From NCBI RefSeq assembly GCF_026262505.1, contig NC_067208.1, forward strand, positions 6,457,962-6,521,961: 64,000 bases of DNA. Direction: 5' to 3'. Below, piece after piece: positions 1 to 9,124 of this stretch. Positions within the stretch are counted from its first letter, which is position 1, and each line of letters begins with the position of its first letter. Under the pieces are notes generated by a model, which did no database searches, was not told where the DNA came from, and was given only the letters and a program-made list of their open reading frames with translations. The position numbers were made by a program, and so were the translations under genes. Source of the stretch: Trichomonas vaginalis G3 (taxonomy: Eukaryota > Parabasalia > Trichomonadida > Trichomonadidae).

Positions 1-614
1 GCAAGTACATCATCTGGATATGCGCGGCGACAAACGATTTCAACGGCTCCAACTATTAAAGACCATACAATTGGTATGACTTTAAATAGAGCTGAGAACA
101 TTGAATCTGATTTCCAATAGTCGATCAGTACATTTGTGAGAAAAATACCAGAAGCTGCTGCCTCGCATGCACTGCGTGATGGGAATGATGTAAATTGTGC
201 AATAAGATCATGTCCTGTTAGATAGAATGAGCAAACATCAACGGATGCGACAGTGCAAATTTGTTCTGTATCAGGCATTGGTCGTTGGACGATTTTCTTG
301 ATGATTGACGTAACAAAGCATGAAAATGAAATCGAAAATAAGTACGAAGTTATATTTTTGAGAATGTAAGAATAAGATTGGAAAATTAAGGTAAGTAAAA
401 TAATTAAGGCTGATCCGATTCCGTATGTAAAGATACACAAGTAGCCATACGAAAAGATACCTAATTTCGTTTTTTGATCAATGAATGAGTAAGCCCAAGG
501 ATAATTTTGAGATTTTAATGGTGCATATTCAATGCAATATCCAGCAACGAGAAGGCCAATTACTGTTATTATATCTAAGATGCAAAATTTGCGAATATAT
601 AAGAGGAATCCCAT
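1..614 (-). CDS. PAP2-like membrane protein, 3' end outside window
   Basis: An open frame runs from an ATG at 614 off the left edge (204 codons seen). It has several hydrophobic segments, the first near residues 10-28 and others near 60-85 and 95-115. The order of motifs recalls the PAP2 (phosphatidic acid phosphatase) superfamily: KKIVQRPMPD resembles the K-x6-RP motif, FPSRSACEAA sits where PSGH is expected, and CRRAYPDDVL sits where the SR-x5-H-x3-D motif is expected. Both usual catalytic histidines appear replaced (Ser and Ala in my alignment by eye), so the protein may be inactive or belong to a divergent branch. If active it would dephosphorylate a lipid phosphate in a membrane. The family call is moderate; activity is not claimed. 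Confidence 0.6.
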   Translation of the reverse strand, partial: MGFLLYIRKFCILDIITVIGLLVAGYCIEYAPLKSQNYPWAYSFIDQKTKLGIFSYGYLCIFTYGIGSALIILLTLIFQSYSYILKNITSYLFSISFSCFVTSIIKKIVQRPMPDTEQICTVASVDVCSFYLTGHDLIAQFTSFPSRSACEAAASGIFLTNVLIDYWKSDSMFSALFKVIPIVWSLIVGAVEIVCRRAYPDDVL

Positions 615-644
615 AAAGAATAAAAAAATTAAAAATCGATGAAA

Positions 645-651
645 AAAGTGA
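645..651 (-). promoter_or_regulatory. Initiator-like TCACTTT upstream of PAP2-like gene
   Basis: On the minus strand TCACTTT matches the trichomonad initiator consensus TCA+1-Py-(T/A). It lies about 35 bases before the ATG at 614, which is longer than the usual trichomonad leader, so this is only a candidate. Confidence 0.3.
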
Positions 652-913
652 CAAAACTATGAAATCATCATGAGATCGATTAATTCTGATTTCTTATTCT
701 AAATATGATATCTCTTTGAGTTATACATTGAAAACATTAGGTTATTTTTGCAATAATTGTCATTTTCGATGAATTTGATATCAAAATTCAAAGAAAAAAT
801 TAAAATTATCGAACAAAAGATAATTTAAAAGTTAGTTTATTGGTTAAATTTTGAAAGATATTTAATTGGAAAGAAGAATTAGAGAATTTACCTAATAATA
901 TCAAAAAGTATAT

Positions 914-2314
914 TTATTCATTTACGTTAATAATATCAGTTATATCAATAACAGCTACAGTAGCATTTGCCAAACACATTGCAATATATTTTCCAGTTGG
1001 ATCCCAATGAGCTTCAAACATTCCACTCTTTGCCTCATAATAAGCAACAAGAGCTTGATCACTAGTACGCCAAACATATAATGTATTATCAATACCTCCA
1101 GAAACGAAATAATTTCCTTTCGGAGAGAAACAAATAGTATAAATAGGCTGTGTGTGTTTTGTAAGAATGCGGATGCATTGCTGGGTTGTTACATCCCAAA
1201 GTCTGACAGAGAAATCAAATGCGCCAGATGCGAGAATCTTTGGATCACCTGGGCACCACTTGATTGTATATACATGGTGTGTATGTCCTTGTAGGATAAT
1301 TGGGTTTGCGCGCTCAAATGGACGCCAAATTCTAATTGTTTTATCATCTGAGCAACTTGCGAGTAATTTCTTTGTAGGATCCCATGTGATCTTATTTACT
1401 TCACATTTGTGGCCTTCAAAAACGTGTAAAGGTGTTTGTTGGCCAACTTTCCAAACAGCAACGGTAGAATCGCCAGAACATGAAGCAAATATCGAATTAT
1501 CACGCCAGTCGAGATCAAGAACATAACTCTTGTGATGTGAGAAGACTTGGCGCATTTCTCCCGTATTTGCATTCCATAAAATTATCTTTTTATCGGAAGA
1601 ACCCGTAAGAAGGTTAGTTCCGTCCGGAGAGAATTGAACTGTAAAGACAGGGCCAACGTGATGTCCAAGAACAAACCTAAGTTCGCCTTTGTAAGTCCAT
1701 AATCTCGCAGTACCATCATAACAACCAGTAGCGAGAAGAGTACTGTCAGGATTCCATGCTAATGTGGCAATGTCTTTGCTGCTACGCTCTTGTTGAGCGT
1801 GATCTAATATGTAATGTTGATAATATTCACGGTCACGAATTTTCCAGATAATTGTTGTCGCATCAGAGCTGCCTGTAGCCAAGAGCTTACCATCATGAGT
1901 CCAGGCACCGCAATAAACGTCTCCGATGTGTCCATCTAAAATGAGAACAGATGATTGCGGAATTTGAATTGGATCTGGTATCTTGACGGCAGGTTTTGGA
2001 GCATCCTTTAGCTTTACAGGAGGTTTTGTAGGAATAATTGGCTCTTCGCGGCGTACAGCTTCAGTAATTGATAAAACGATGCTTTCAGGAGAACTATCAG
2101 TCTTAGCTTTCTCGTTGATACCCTTTTCCATTTGCATATAGAGCATACCTTTTTTGAGAATCGTAATTAAAGCTTGTGGCGGTAATTGCGTTGCTTGGAT
2201 GTTTGCTTGATCAAGACGACATTCACTTCCGAAAATAAAGGCGGAATGTGGACAGCCGCTTTCTTCGAGGTAGCGATGGACAAGATAGTTAATTTCGTCT
2301 GCAGTCACTGACAT
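914..2314 (-). CDS. TBL1: TBL1/TBLR1-like LisH and WD40 repeat protein
   Basis: The N-terminus (SVTADEINYLVHRYLEESG, then HSAFIFGSE) is a LisH motif and closely resembles transducin beta-like 1/TBLR1. It is followed by a linker of about 80 residues and seven or eight WD40 repeats from about residue 125 to the end, with repeated GH...W/WD and SCSDDKTIRIW signatures. In animals and yeast (Sif2) this family is a subunit of histone-deacetylase corepressor complexes, where LisH drives oligomerisation and the propeller binds partners and histone tails. The length of 466 fits the family. A nuclear corepressor role is inferred from homology. The gene lies head to head with the RCC1-like gene across about 450 bases. 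Confidence 0.85.
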   Translation of the reverse strand: MSVTADEINYLVHRYLEESGCPHSAFIFGSECRLDQANIQATQLPPQALITILKKGMLYMQMEKGINEKAKTDSSPESIVLSITEAVRREEPIIPTKPPVKLKDAPKPAVKIPDPIQIPQSSVLILDGHIGDVYCGAWTHDGKLLATGSSDATTIIWKIRDREYYQHYILDHAQQERSSKDIATLAWNPDSTLLATGCYDGTARLWTYKGELRFVLGHHVGPVFTVQFSPDGTNLLTGSSDKKIILWNANTGEMRQVFSHHKSYVLDLDWRDNSIFASCSGDSTVAVWKVGQQTPLHVFEGHKCEVNKITWDPTKKLLASCSDDKTIRIWRPFERANPIILQGHTHHVYTIKWCPGDPKILASGAFDFSVRLWDVTTQQCIRILTKHTQPIYTICFSPKGNYFVSGGIDNTLYVWRTSDQALVAYYEAKSGMFEAHWDPTGKYIAMCLANATVAVIDITDIINVNE

Positions 2315-2315
2315 C

Positions 2316-2322
2316 GAATTGA
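2316..2322 (-). promoter_or_regulatory. Initiator-like TCAATTC just before the TBL1-like ATG
   Basis: TCAATTC on the minus strand places a possible +1 A six bases before the ATG at 2314. This is the same spacing as the cleaner initiators at 54713 and 60221. The base after A+1 is A rather than a pyrimidine, so it is an imperfect match. Confidence 0.35.
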
Positions 2323-2768
2323 AGGATGATATGTAAACTTTAAAATTTCTACGATATTGAATTTAATATGTCGTCCATTTATATGAAAATAATGAACCTT
2401 ATGAATATTAGCACAATAATTTCTACAAGATTGGCTTGGAAACCTCCAAATTTCTTGACTTTTCGAAAATTTATTTTTTTCAAGCACTCTTTCTCTGAAT
2501 ATTACTATTTCCACATGAATTCGATATTAATTATAAGTTCAATATAATAAGAACTCCATAATTTGGAAAATTTGAATCAAAAAATGTCAAATAAAAGCTT
2601 CATTTTTAGCAAATAATTGTCACCATGTAGTAACTAAATGAATTATTCAATGTATTGATAAATTAAGGAAGATAATTCTAAAACTTTCAAAATATGGATT
2701 TATTACAATAGTAACTGTGCTACTAATTGCTTGAACTACTATATATTCCAATAATATTATTATTTTAT
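2323..2768. other. Divergent intergenic region, no gene seen
   Basis: About 450 bases of A+T-rich DNA separate the divergent TBL1-like and RCC1-like genes. No RNA gene or coding remnant is evident. It presumably holds both promoters. Confidence 0.5.
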
Positions 2769-3773
2769 ATGAAGAAATCTCAGAGTGTTGTCCTATTTGG
2801 ATCTTTTCTTGAACTCGCTCAAAATGAGAAAGCAGGAAAGGTTATAGACTTTGATGACAACTATGAAATTACTGCAATTTCTTCAGGTCAGCAGCATTGC
2901 TGTGTAATAACAAGTTCAGGCGATTGCTTCTCAATTGGCTCAAATAAATACGGCCAACTTGGTTTAGGAACATTCGATAATGCAGAAGAATTCAAAAAAA
3001 TTGAATCAAACTCAAAATTCGTCAAAGTACAATGCGGAAATGATTTTACAATATGGAAAACTTCAAATAACGAATTCCTTATTGCTGGAAAAAGCGTATC
3101 AAATCATCCTGACAAGTTTCCACTCGAAATTTCCGATATAAGTATTTTTGGAGATTCTATTTGTACAATTTTAAATCAGCAAACATGCCGATTTTACGCG
3201 AAATACTTTTCAAATAGCTTTGTAGAATCAGTACTACCGGCTGTTCCTGAACAAATATCATGTTCTTCTGAATATGCTTTAGCATTATGTCAAGGAAGCG
3301 TTTTTATGCTTGATTTGACTGGTGAGTTGACATGCATTTTCAATTACTGTCCTAAAATTGTATCAATGCTCAGCTCTTCGACATATTCAATGGCTCTTGA
3401 TTTTCAAGGTAATTTATATATGCTTGGAGACATTGTTGGGATGAAAAGAAAGAATACAGATGGTAAAATAGCAAGCCATGTCTCATCTTTCTTTGTTTTA
3501 CCAAAACAAGCATTTTATCAAACAGAAAAATATCAATTATACGGATTTGGATATAATGAGAAAGGTCAACTTGGTGATGGAACAACAAAGAAGCGAGTAA
3601 GTGGAACTCCAATTAACATTGAAGGAATTGCAATCGGAATTTCAGGAAATGGTGACTTTACATTTATTGTTCAGACTCCTTTTAATGAAAGATTGCTTTC
3701 TTCGGATTGTTCTAAACTTACACCAGATATGTTAAGTTCTCCACCTGAATCTACGCTTGATTTGATCCCATAA
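2769..3773 (+). CDS. RCC1-like beta-propeller protein
   Basis: Starting at the first ATG (2769) the protein has 334 residues; the frame upstream lacks an ATG. RCC1-type repeats are visible near the start (ISSGQQHCCVITSSGDCFSIG followed by YGQLGLGTF) and near the end (YGFGYNEKGQLGDGTT), with weaker blades between. RCC1-fold proteins are seven-bladed propellers; some are Ran exchange factors, but many are general scaffolds. With only two or three clear repeats and no recognisable Ran-specific feature, I call only the fold. The first repeat begins almost at the N-terminus, which supports the chosen start. Confidence 0.7.
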   Translation: MKKSQSVVLFGSFLELAQNEKAGKVIDFDDNYEITAISSGQQHCCVITSSGDCFSIGSNKYGQLGLGTFDNAEEFKKIESNSKFVKVQCGNDFTIWKTSNNEFLIAGKSVSNHPDKFPLEISDISIFGDSICTILNQQTCRFYAKYFSNSFVESVLPAVPEQISCSSEYALALCQGSVFMLDLTGELTCIFNYCPKIVSMLSSSTYSMALDFQGNLYMLGDIVGMKRKNTDGKIASHVSSFFVLPKQAFYQTEKYQLYGFGYNEKGQLGDGTTKKRVSGTPINIEGIAIGISGNGDFTFIVQTPFNERLLSSDCSKLTPDMLSSPPESTLDLIP

Positions 3774-4256
3774 TCTCCTTTTTGTATTATATATAGATAT
3801 TATTTTATTTTGTTATGTATTTTCGTTTAAACCTTGTATTAAATACCATAGATTTTTAAAATATTTTAAGAAATCATGAAGAAATCAATTAAGGAAAGCC
3901 ATGATATATTTAGCCAAAATCATATATCATAATCTATTAATGATAGTTGATCTGTATACTTAGTTTCATTTTTTTCAAAATTGATATCTAAGTTTATGCA
4001 TGAATTTGGCGAATTGCTGACCAGGCATATGATCTGTCTGCCCAAATGATCTTCCACGAACTAATATACTGTAAGAACATTAGATTTCATGAAAAATACA
4101 TTAGAGTTGCCTTCCATACAAATTCGGTTATGCAAACGCATGCTTTGCGATTATGTTTTGAAGATTTCTAGCTCTTTGGAATTGTCAATAATTTTCAAAA
4201 TTTTGAAGCCTTCGATCAGCAGTATTTGAAACATTTGGCCTTATTTCCATGAGGAT
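3774..4256. other. Intergenic region, nothing recognised
   Basis: About 480 bases between two genes on the same strand. It is A+T-rich with no convincing coding remnant or RNA gene. Confidence 0.4.
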
Positions 4257-5273
4257 ATGATAAATGCCAACCAAGAAAAAAGAGAGATTTCGGTTTCACT
4301 CCGTAATCTAACCGTTGAAATTGAGAATAATTTCTATTCTCGAAAAAAAATGATGCCCTTACCGCCTCGTACGCCATTAAGGCAACCAAAAGATAATGCA
4401 ATTCATGTCTCAAACCTTCCAATTAGTGCTACAGTTGAGTTTATCCGAACTTTGTTCTCGGAATGCGGTACAGTCATTAACGTTTTCCTCAAAAACAAGC
4501 CAACCGGCTCTTATTGCTTTGTTGAGTTTGCCGACAAAGAGGAGGCTGAGAAAGCAGTAAGAGATTTCAACTATACAAAACTTAATGGTGAATCAATTGT
4601 TATTACATTAACAAATCATGGCATTATGCAGAGAATTGTTTCCGGTGAAGGTAACCTCTTCGTAAGAGGTATCGATGAGTCTATTGAAGCCCCTCAACTT
4701 CACGAATTATTTTCCCATTTCGGAGAAGTAATTTCATGTAAGATCCCAGTTTTGAATGGAAAGCCACGTGGTTATGCATATGTGCAATTTGCAAACCCAG
4801 CAGACGGTGATCGCGCTATGAAAGAGCTTGCAGATTCAACTATTAATGGAAAGGCAATTACTATAGAGAAATTTATTAATCGTGGAATGCGTCAGCCAAA
4901 TAAAGCAACAGAACAAAATATCGCTACAGATCCAACTTTCACAAATATCTTCATCAAAAATCTTCCAGAATCAATTAATACTCTCCTCGATCTCTTGAGA
5001 TTATTCCAAGAATACGGACAAGTTGTTTCTGCTAGAATTGTCCCAGAAAAGCGTTCCGGATTTGCAAAAATGATCGACCACGAATCAGCTGTTCGCGCTG
5101 TTCTAGGCTTGAATGGGCGTGTGATTTACGGACATACTATCTCATGCTGCCGTTCCCTTTCACTCTCCGAAAGAGCCGCATTTATGAACAGAAATAACGA
5201 AGAAGAGCAAGCAGTTGAAGAACCAAATAATATGGAGCAGCCAGAAGATAGCAATAGTATGCCTGAGGAATAA
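4257..5273 (+). CDS. Three-RRM RNA-binding protein, poly(A)-binding-protein-like
   Basis: Three RNA-recognition motifs lie in a row. RRM1 is at about residues 45-115 (RNP2 IHVSNLP, RNP1-like GSYCFVEF), RRM2 at about 135-205 (LFVRGI, RGYAYVQF) and RRM3 at about 230-300 (IFIKNLP, then RSGFAKMI). The C-terminal tail is acidic and low-complexity. The tandem layout and motif wording recall PABP or a related mRNA-binding protein, but a fourth RRM and the MLLE domain are absent, so no specific orthology is claimed. A second in-frame ATG pair at residue 32 lies closer to RRM1 and could be the real start. The 3' end converges on the WD40 gene with only about 70 bases between stops. Confidence 0.8.
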   Translation: MINANQEKREISVSLRNLTVEIENNFYSRKKMMPLPPRTPLRQPKDNAIHVSNLPISATVEFIRTLFSECGTVINVFLKNKPTGSYCFVEFADKEEAEKAVRDFNYTKLNGESIVITLTNHGIMQRIVSGEGNLFVRGIDESIEAPQLHELFSHFGEVISCKIPVLNGKPRGYAYVQFANPADGDRAMKELADSTINGKAITIEKFINRGMRQPNKATEQNIATDPTFTNIFIKNLPESINTLLDLLRLFQEYGQVVSARIVPEKRSGFAKMIDHESAVRAVLGLNGRVIYGHTISCCRSLSLSERAAFMNRNNEEEQAVEEPNNMEQPEDSNSMPEE

Positions 5274-5344
5274 TTTTTGTCATAACACATTTTTATATGT
5301 TTTAAAGATATAAATTTTTATTTTATAAAAAAAAATAAACACGT

Positions 5345-6304
5345 TTATATAACATTATGTAATTGTACATAACCACAAGACAAACCAAATACAACTGTCT
5401 TGTTATCTTTCGAAATTGCTGATGAATAAACTCCACCAGGAAATGTAATTGAAGAACCAACAGAATTAAACTGTTCTGTATTGTATACTTTTGCCTGATT
5501 TGTTTCTGTTCCTCCAGCAACGAAATGAGAGCCGTCTTGGAAGAATTTAACAGTATATAATTGGGCTTGGTTATCATCGCTCATTGTTGACCATCTGGTT
5601 TGCTTCAAACATTTACCAGTCCTAAAGTCAAACAATTGAAGCTGGTCATGAGTCCTCCAGCTTCCTGCAAGTAAGTAATTCTTATTTGTATCGATTGCAT
5701 CACCGCAAATATGTGGTCCTGGAAGGACCATAACGGAATTTGTTTGTCGTAAATCCCAAATTTGTATAGTGTTATCCCATCCTCCACTTGCAAGAAGATT
5801 TGGATCACTATTTACAAAATGGACACAATAAGCTCTATCACTATGTCCACTTGGAGATGTAAAGTCGTATTTAGCTCTGGCATAGGAGTGTATGCATTGT
5901 TTTGTTTTATCATCGTATACACGAACAACAGAATCGGAACCAGCAGTTGCAAAAATCTGTCCTGCTTTATGAATGTCGAGTGCGTAAAGTTGGTTGCCTT
6001 CTTCTGTATATGTCCATATATTTTTCGGAGATCTTGAATTCCATTCTTTAATTACGCCATCTGAAGAGATTGTAATGAAAGTTTTAGGAAGTACTGGATT
6101 AAAACGTATAGATGGTACTGAAAATCCTTTATTAGAATGAACAATATTAAATGATGTTCTACCAGTTGCGATAGATTTGAGTAAAACATGCCCATTTGAT
6201 AGAGTAGCAGCAATACTTTGGCCATCTGGTGAGTATCGTACTGAAAATACCTCTGTATTTGTTTCTTTTTCCACCCATTGTGGTGAAATATTTAATCTCT
6301 TCAT
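5345..6304 (-). CDS. WD40 repeat protein
   Basis: A 319-residue protein made almost wholly of WD40 repeats, forming one seven-bladed propeller. Examples are VFSVRYSPDGQSIAATLSNG, IFATAGSDSVVRVYD and LLASGGWDNTIQIWDLR. There is no extra domain, signal peptide or membrane segment. Such proteins act as scaffolds in many complexes; nothing here fixes the partner. It is transcribed toward the RRM gene and away from the RasGEF gene. Confidence 0.8.
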   Translation of the reverse strand: MKRLNISPQWVEKETNTEVFSVRYSPDGQSIAATLSNGHVLLKSIATGRTSFNIVHSNKGFSVPSIRFNPVLPKTFITISSDGVIKEWNSRSPKNIWTYTEEGNQLYALDIHKAGQIFATAGSDSVVRVYDDKTKQCIHSYARAKYDFTSPSGHSDRAYCVHFVNSDPNLLASGGWDNTIQIWDLRQTNSVMVLPGPHICGDAIDTNKNYLLAGSWRTHDQLQLFDFRTGKCLKQTRWSTMSDDNQAQLYTVKFFQDGSHFVAGGTETNQAKVYNTEQFNSVGSSITFPGGVYSSAISKDNKTVVFGLSCGYVQLHNVI

Positions 6305-6609
6305 GCAAAATTTGGGAATTTTCTAGTAAAAAATCAAAAAGAAATCAATCAATAATTAATAAAACCATAATAGAGTTAAAATAACATATATTTGTAGTTT
6401 TAATCTTTTAAATATGTTAAAAAATGAACGAAATAATTATATTTTTTCATTAGAAAATCTCTTTTTTGTGCTTTATTTTATAATTTTGAATGTGTATTCA
6501 AAATTGAAAGGATTAGCAAGATAACATGAAAGATTTAGGATTCATAATACTTATCTATTTTCTCATAATAAATCAATTTTTTATAGTTTGAAATTTCGGC
6601 TTGCCAAAA
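6305..6609. other. Divergent promoter region, no gene seen
   Basis: About 305 bases of A+T-rich DNA between the divergent WD40 and RasGEF genes. TCATAA (near 6562) and TCAATTT (near 6572) are weak initiator-like words for the plus-strand gene, but both lie 35 or more bases before the ATG. Confidence 0.35.
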
Positions 6610-8439
6610 ATGAGTACGGAAGAAGAAGCTCCAAAGCAACAGTTTATAGAGGAAAGCACGGCGTGGCTTAACCGAGCCTTAACAGAGAATCCTCAATATG
6701 CTGATATGCGTGAGCGAGCTTTAACTAATAGCCAAGGCATGTCTTTCTCTCATGTAGTTCAATCCGAAACAATGACTGCTGAGTCAGCAATTTACCGCTC
6801 CGATTTATTAGAACTCGTTTACCAGCATTTGTGCGCTATAGGAATGAAGAGAACCGCCGAAATTTTAGTTCGTGAATCCGGACTTTCTTTTCAAAAATCA
6901 AGTCAGCCGTGGAATAAGACCGATTTATCACTTCTTATTTCACTTGCAATTGGTCATCGCGAAGATCCTTGGAATGTTCCGCCTACCCCAAATCATATCT
7001 TCGCTAACGAAACAATCGAAGAGGATAACTTTGCTTCCGCATACACAGAAGACCCGAAGGACATTTGGAAAGAGTTGGCTGATAAGAAACTTAACGCTGT
7101 TTATTCTGATGATAGTCAACCAACATTTGCTAATCTAAGGAGAGGCTCCTTGAAGCGTATCATTGTTTTCCTTGTTGAATTTCATGAGGGTACCCTTAGA
7201 CATATGAAAGATTCAGACATGCAATTAATTTTCCTTTCCCTCCACTCCATGACAAGCTCTGACCATTTCTTCAAGCATCTCGTCACGTTATACGATGGTG
7301 ACCCTGATAGTAATGGCGCAACGAGAGATACAAACCTTGATAGCAACGGAGCAAAGAAAGAAGGTGAAAATGATGGCACAAAGAAGGACGACGATGGTAC
7401 AGGTCCAAAGAAAGAGAAAGGATCTTTATCTTTCTTAAGAAAGAATATTATCGATACAATTAAGAAGTGGGTTAATTTCCACGGCTTATTTATCGGCCGC
7501 AAAACACTTAAATCAGTCGAATTATTCCTCACAAGAATTTATAACAGCGATATCGATGAAACTTACAAAAAGATCATCGCCAGCGTTCTTTCAATCATTC
7601 CGAACCTCCATTACGGTATCAGACTTGGTGAGTCTAGCAAAGCCCCTGCTCCTGATATTCATGAGCCAGAAATCTTCTTCCGACCAAATTTAACCTTGTT
7701 AATGCCTCCTCCTACTATCGTTGCTCAACAGATCTCCGCCTACCAGCTAAAAGTCTTCGCATCGGTCCATTCCCGTGAATTTATCATCGGTTTCTCAAAT
7801 CGAGCTCCAACAATTCAAACTCCTACACTCAACGAATTCCTTGCTTTCGGAAAGCACATACAACATCTCTTCCTCGATGCTTACGATCAATTAATGAAAG
7901 AAAAATCCCCGAGGATTGCTTTCCAAGCGATGCTCGCTGTAGCTGACGAATTAGCTAAGTGCAAGAGCTTCGATTCTCTTGCCAACCTCGTACTTTTATT
8001 AAAGCGAAACGAATTACAAACTCTTTCTCAAGCCACGAAAGACCAGATCGCCTTAATCAACAAGCTCTGGGAATCCTGTGGCAAGGATGGCGAGGACATG
8101 GCCAAAGAAGATGGTTCTCAGACAGATTACGAAAAAACAATCCAAGATCAATACAACTCATGGGCTTCCTGCATTCCAAACATGACGGCTGAGCTCAAGA
8201 GTATCAAAGTATCTGTTACGAAACAACCAGATTTCATTGATGATCTGATTAACTGGGAAAAGAAGAGAGTTATCGCAGAAAGAGCACATATACTTTACAG
8301 ATTCCAGAACCAGTCTACTTTCCAGGCTCCGATTTCTCAGATTCAGAAAGTTATTTCGAGTATTCCAGATACTCCATTTGAAGTGTTGATGAACCGCGTA
8401 ACAAACGCTATTGAAGACATGGAATTCTCAAAGAATTAG
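6610..8439 (+). CDS. RasGEF-type guanine nucleotide exchange factor with LisH motif
   Basis: From the ATG at 6610 the protein has 609 residues. A LisH-like segment (LLELVYQHLCAIGMKRTAEI, then LVRESGL) lies at about 60-95. A RasGEF N-terminal module follows at about 180-230 (GSLKRIIVFLVEFHEGTL, then DSDMQLIFLSLHSM). The C-terminal 250 residues resemble the CDC25-homology catalytic domain (FNEL-like start replaced by YQLKVFASVHSREFI, and a conserved helical end). A charged low-complexity insert rich in Asp, Gly and Lys lies at about 230-275. RasGEFs load GTP onto Ras-family GTPases at membranes. The domain calls are by eye, and the catalytic domain is divergent. Confidence 0.7.
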   Translation: MSTEEEAPKQQFIEESTAWLNRALTENPQYADMRERALTNSQGMSFSHVVQSETMTAESAIYRSDLLELVYQHLCAIGMKRTAEILVRESGLSFQKSSQPWNKTDLSLLISLAIGHREDPWNVPPTPNHIFANETIEEDNFASAYTEDPKDIWKELADKKLNAVYSDDSQPTFANLRRGSLKRIIVFLVEFHEGTLRHMKDSDMQLIFLSLHSMTSSDHFFKHLVTLYDGDPDSNGATRDTNLDSNGAKKEGENDGTKKDDDGTGPKKEKGSLSFLRKNIIDTIKKWVNFHGLFIGRKTLKSVELFLTRIYNSDIDETYKKIIASVLSIIPNLHYGIRLGESSKAPAPDIHEPEIFFRPNLTLLMPPPTIVAQQISAYQLKVFASVHSREFIIGFSNRAPTIQTPTLNEFLAFGKHIQHLFLDAYDQLMKEKSPRIAFQAMLAVADELAKCKSFDSLANLVLLLKRNELQTLSQATKDQIALINKLWESCGKDGEDMAKEDGSQTDYEKTIQDQYNSWASCIPNMTAELKSIKVSVTKQPDFIDDLINWEKKRVIAERAHILYRFQNQSTFQAPISQIQKVISSIPDTPFEVLMNRVTNAIEDMEFSKN

Positions 8440-9124
8440 ATTTCTTATAGTTTTATTTATTTTTTATTTATATTTTTATATTTTTTCGGTTTGATTCAGC
8501 TTTTTTGTAAAAAATTTAAATATACTTTTAGTGAATTGTTTCTCTTTTTAGCTTTTTGATTCGTTTTTAAAGTTTTTTACAATCAATTAAGAAATTTATA
8601 GAAGAAGTTTGGGATTCATGGAAAATAGTCTATATGCATCTATGTACAGTATGTTATCGATCAAATTAACAATGTAATAACTTTTATTCAGCTTGAATGA
8701 ATGATTTTAATTGCTTTCAAAAGTTTCAGGTTTAACATGAATTTTCTATACTATATTTGTTCCCAAAATACGGATCTTTTCTCAAGAAAGAAAAGGTAAA
8801 GTCTCACTCATAAACTTCAATCAAATACAAGGGCATTATTTAGTCTCACATACCAAAATAAATGTGAGATGTAACATAAGAGGAAAATGAGATCTCTCCA
8901 AATTTCAAATAGTTGAAGAATGATTATTCAAGGTTTCTTTGGGCTGTTCTAACACATGTTGAGATAGAAAGTTTCAATATGGTTTATAAGTATACTTTAA
9001 AAATCCTTATATTATGTATCTAAACGAATTTGTTTTATTATCAAATAATAAAAAACAATATAAAAGAAAATAATGCAATAAAAATACACGGGATTATATA
9101 ATTAAAAAACAAATAAACAATAAA
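8440..9124. other. Convergent intergenic region, nothing recognised
   Basis: Nearly 700 bases of A+T-rich DNA between the 3' ends of the RasGEF and BEACH genes. No RNA gene, repeat or coding remnant was recognised. Confidence 0.4.
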
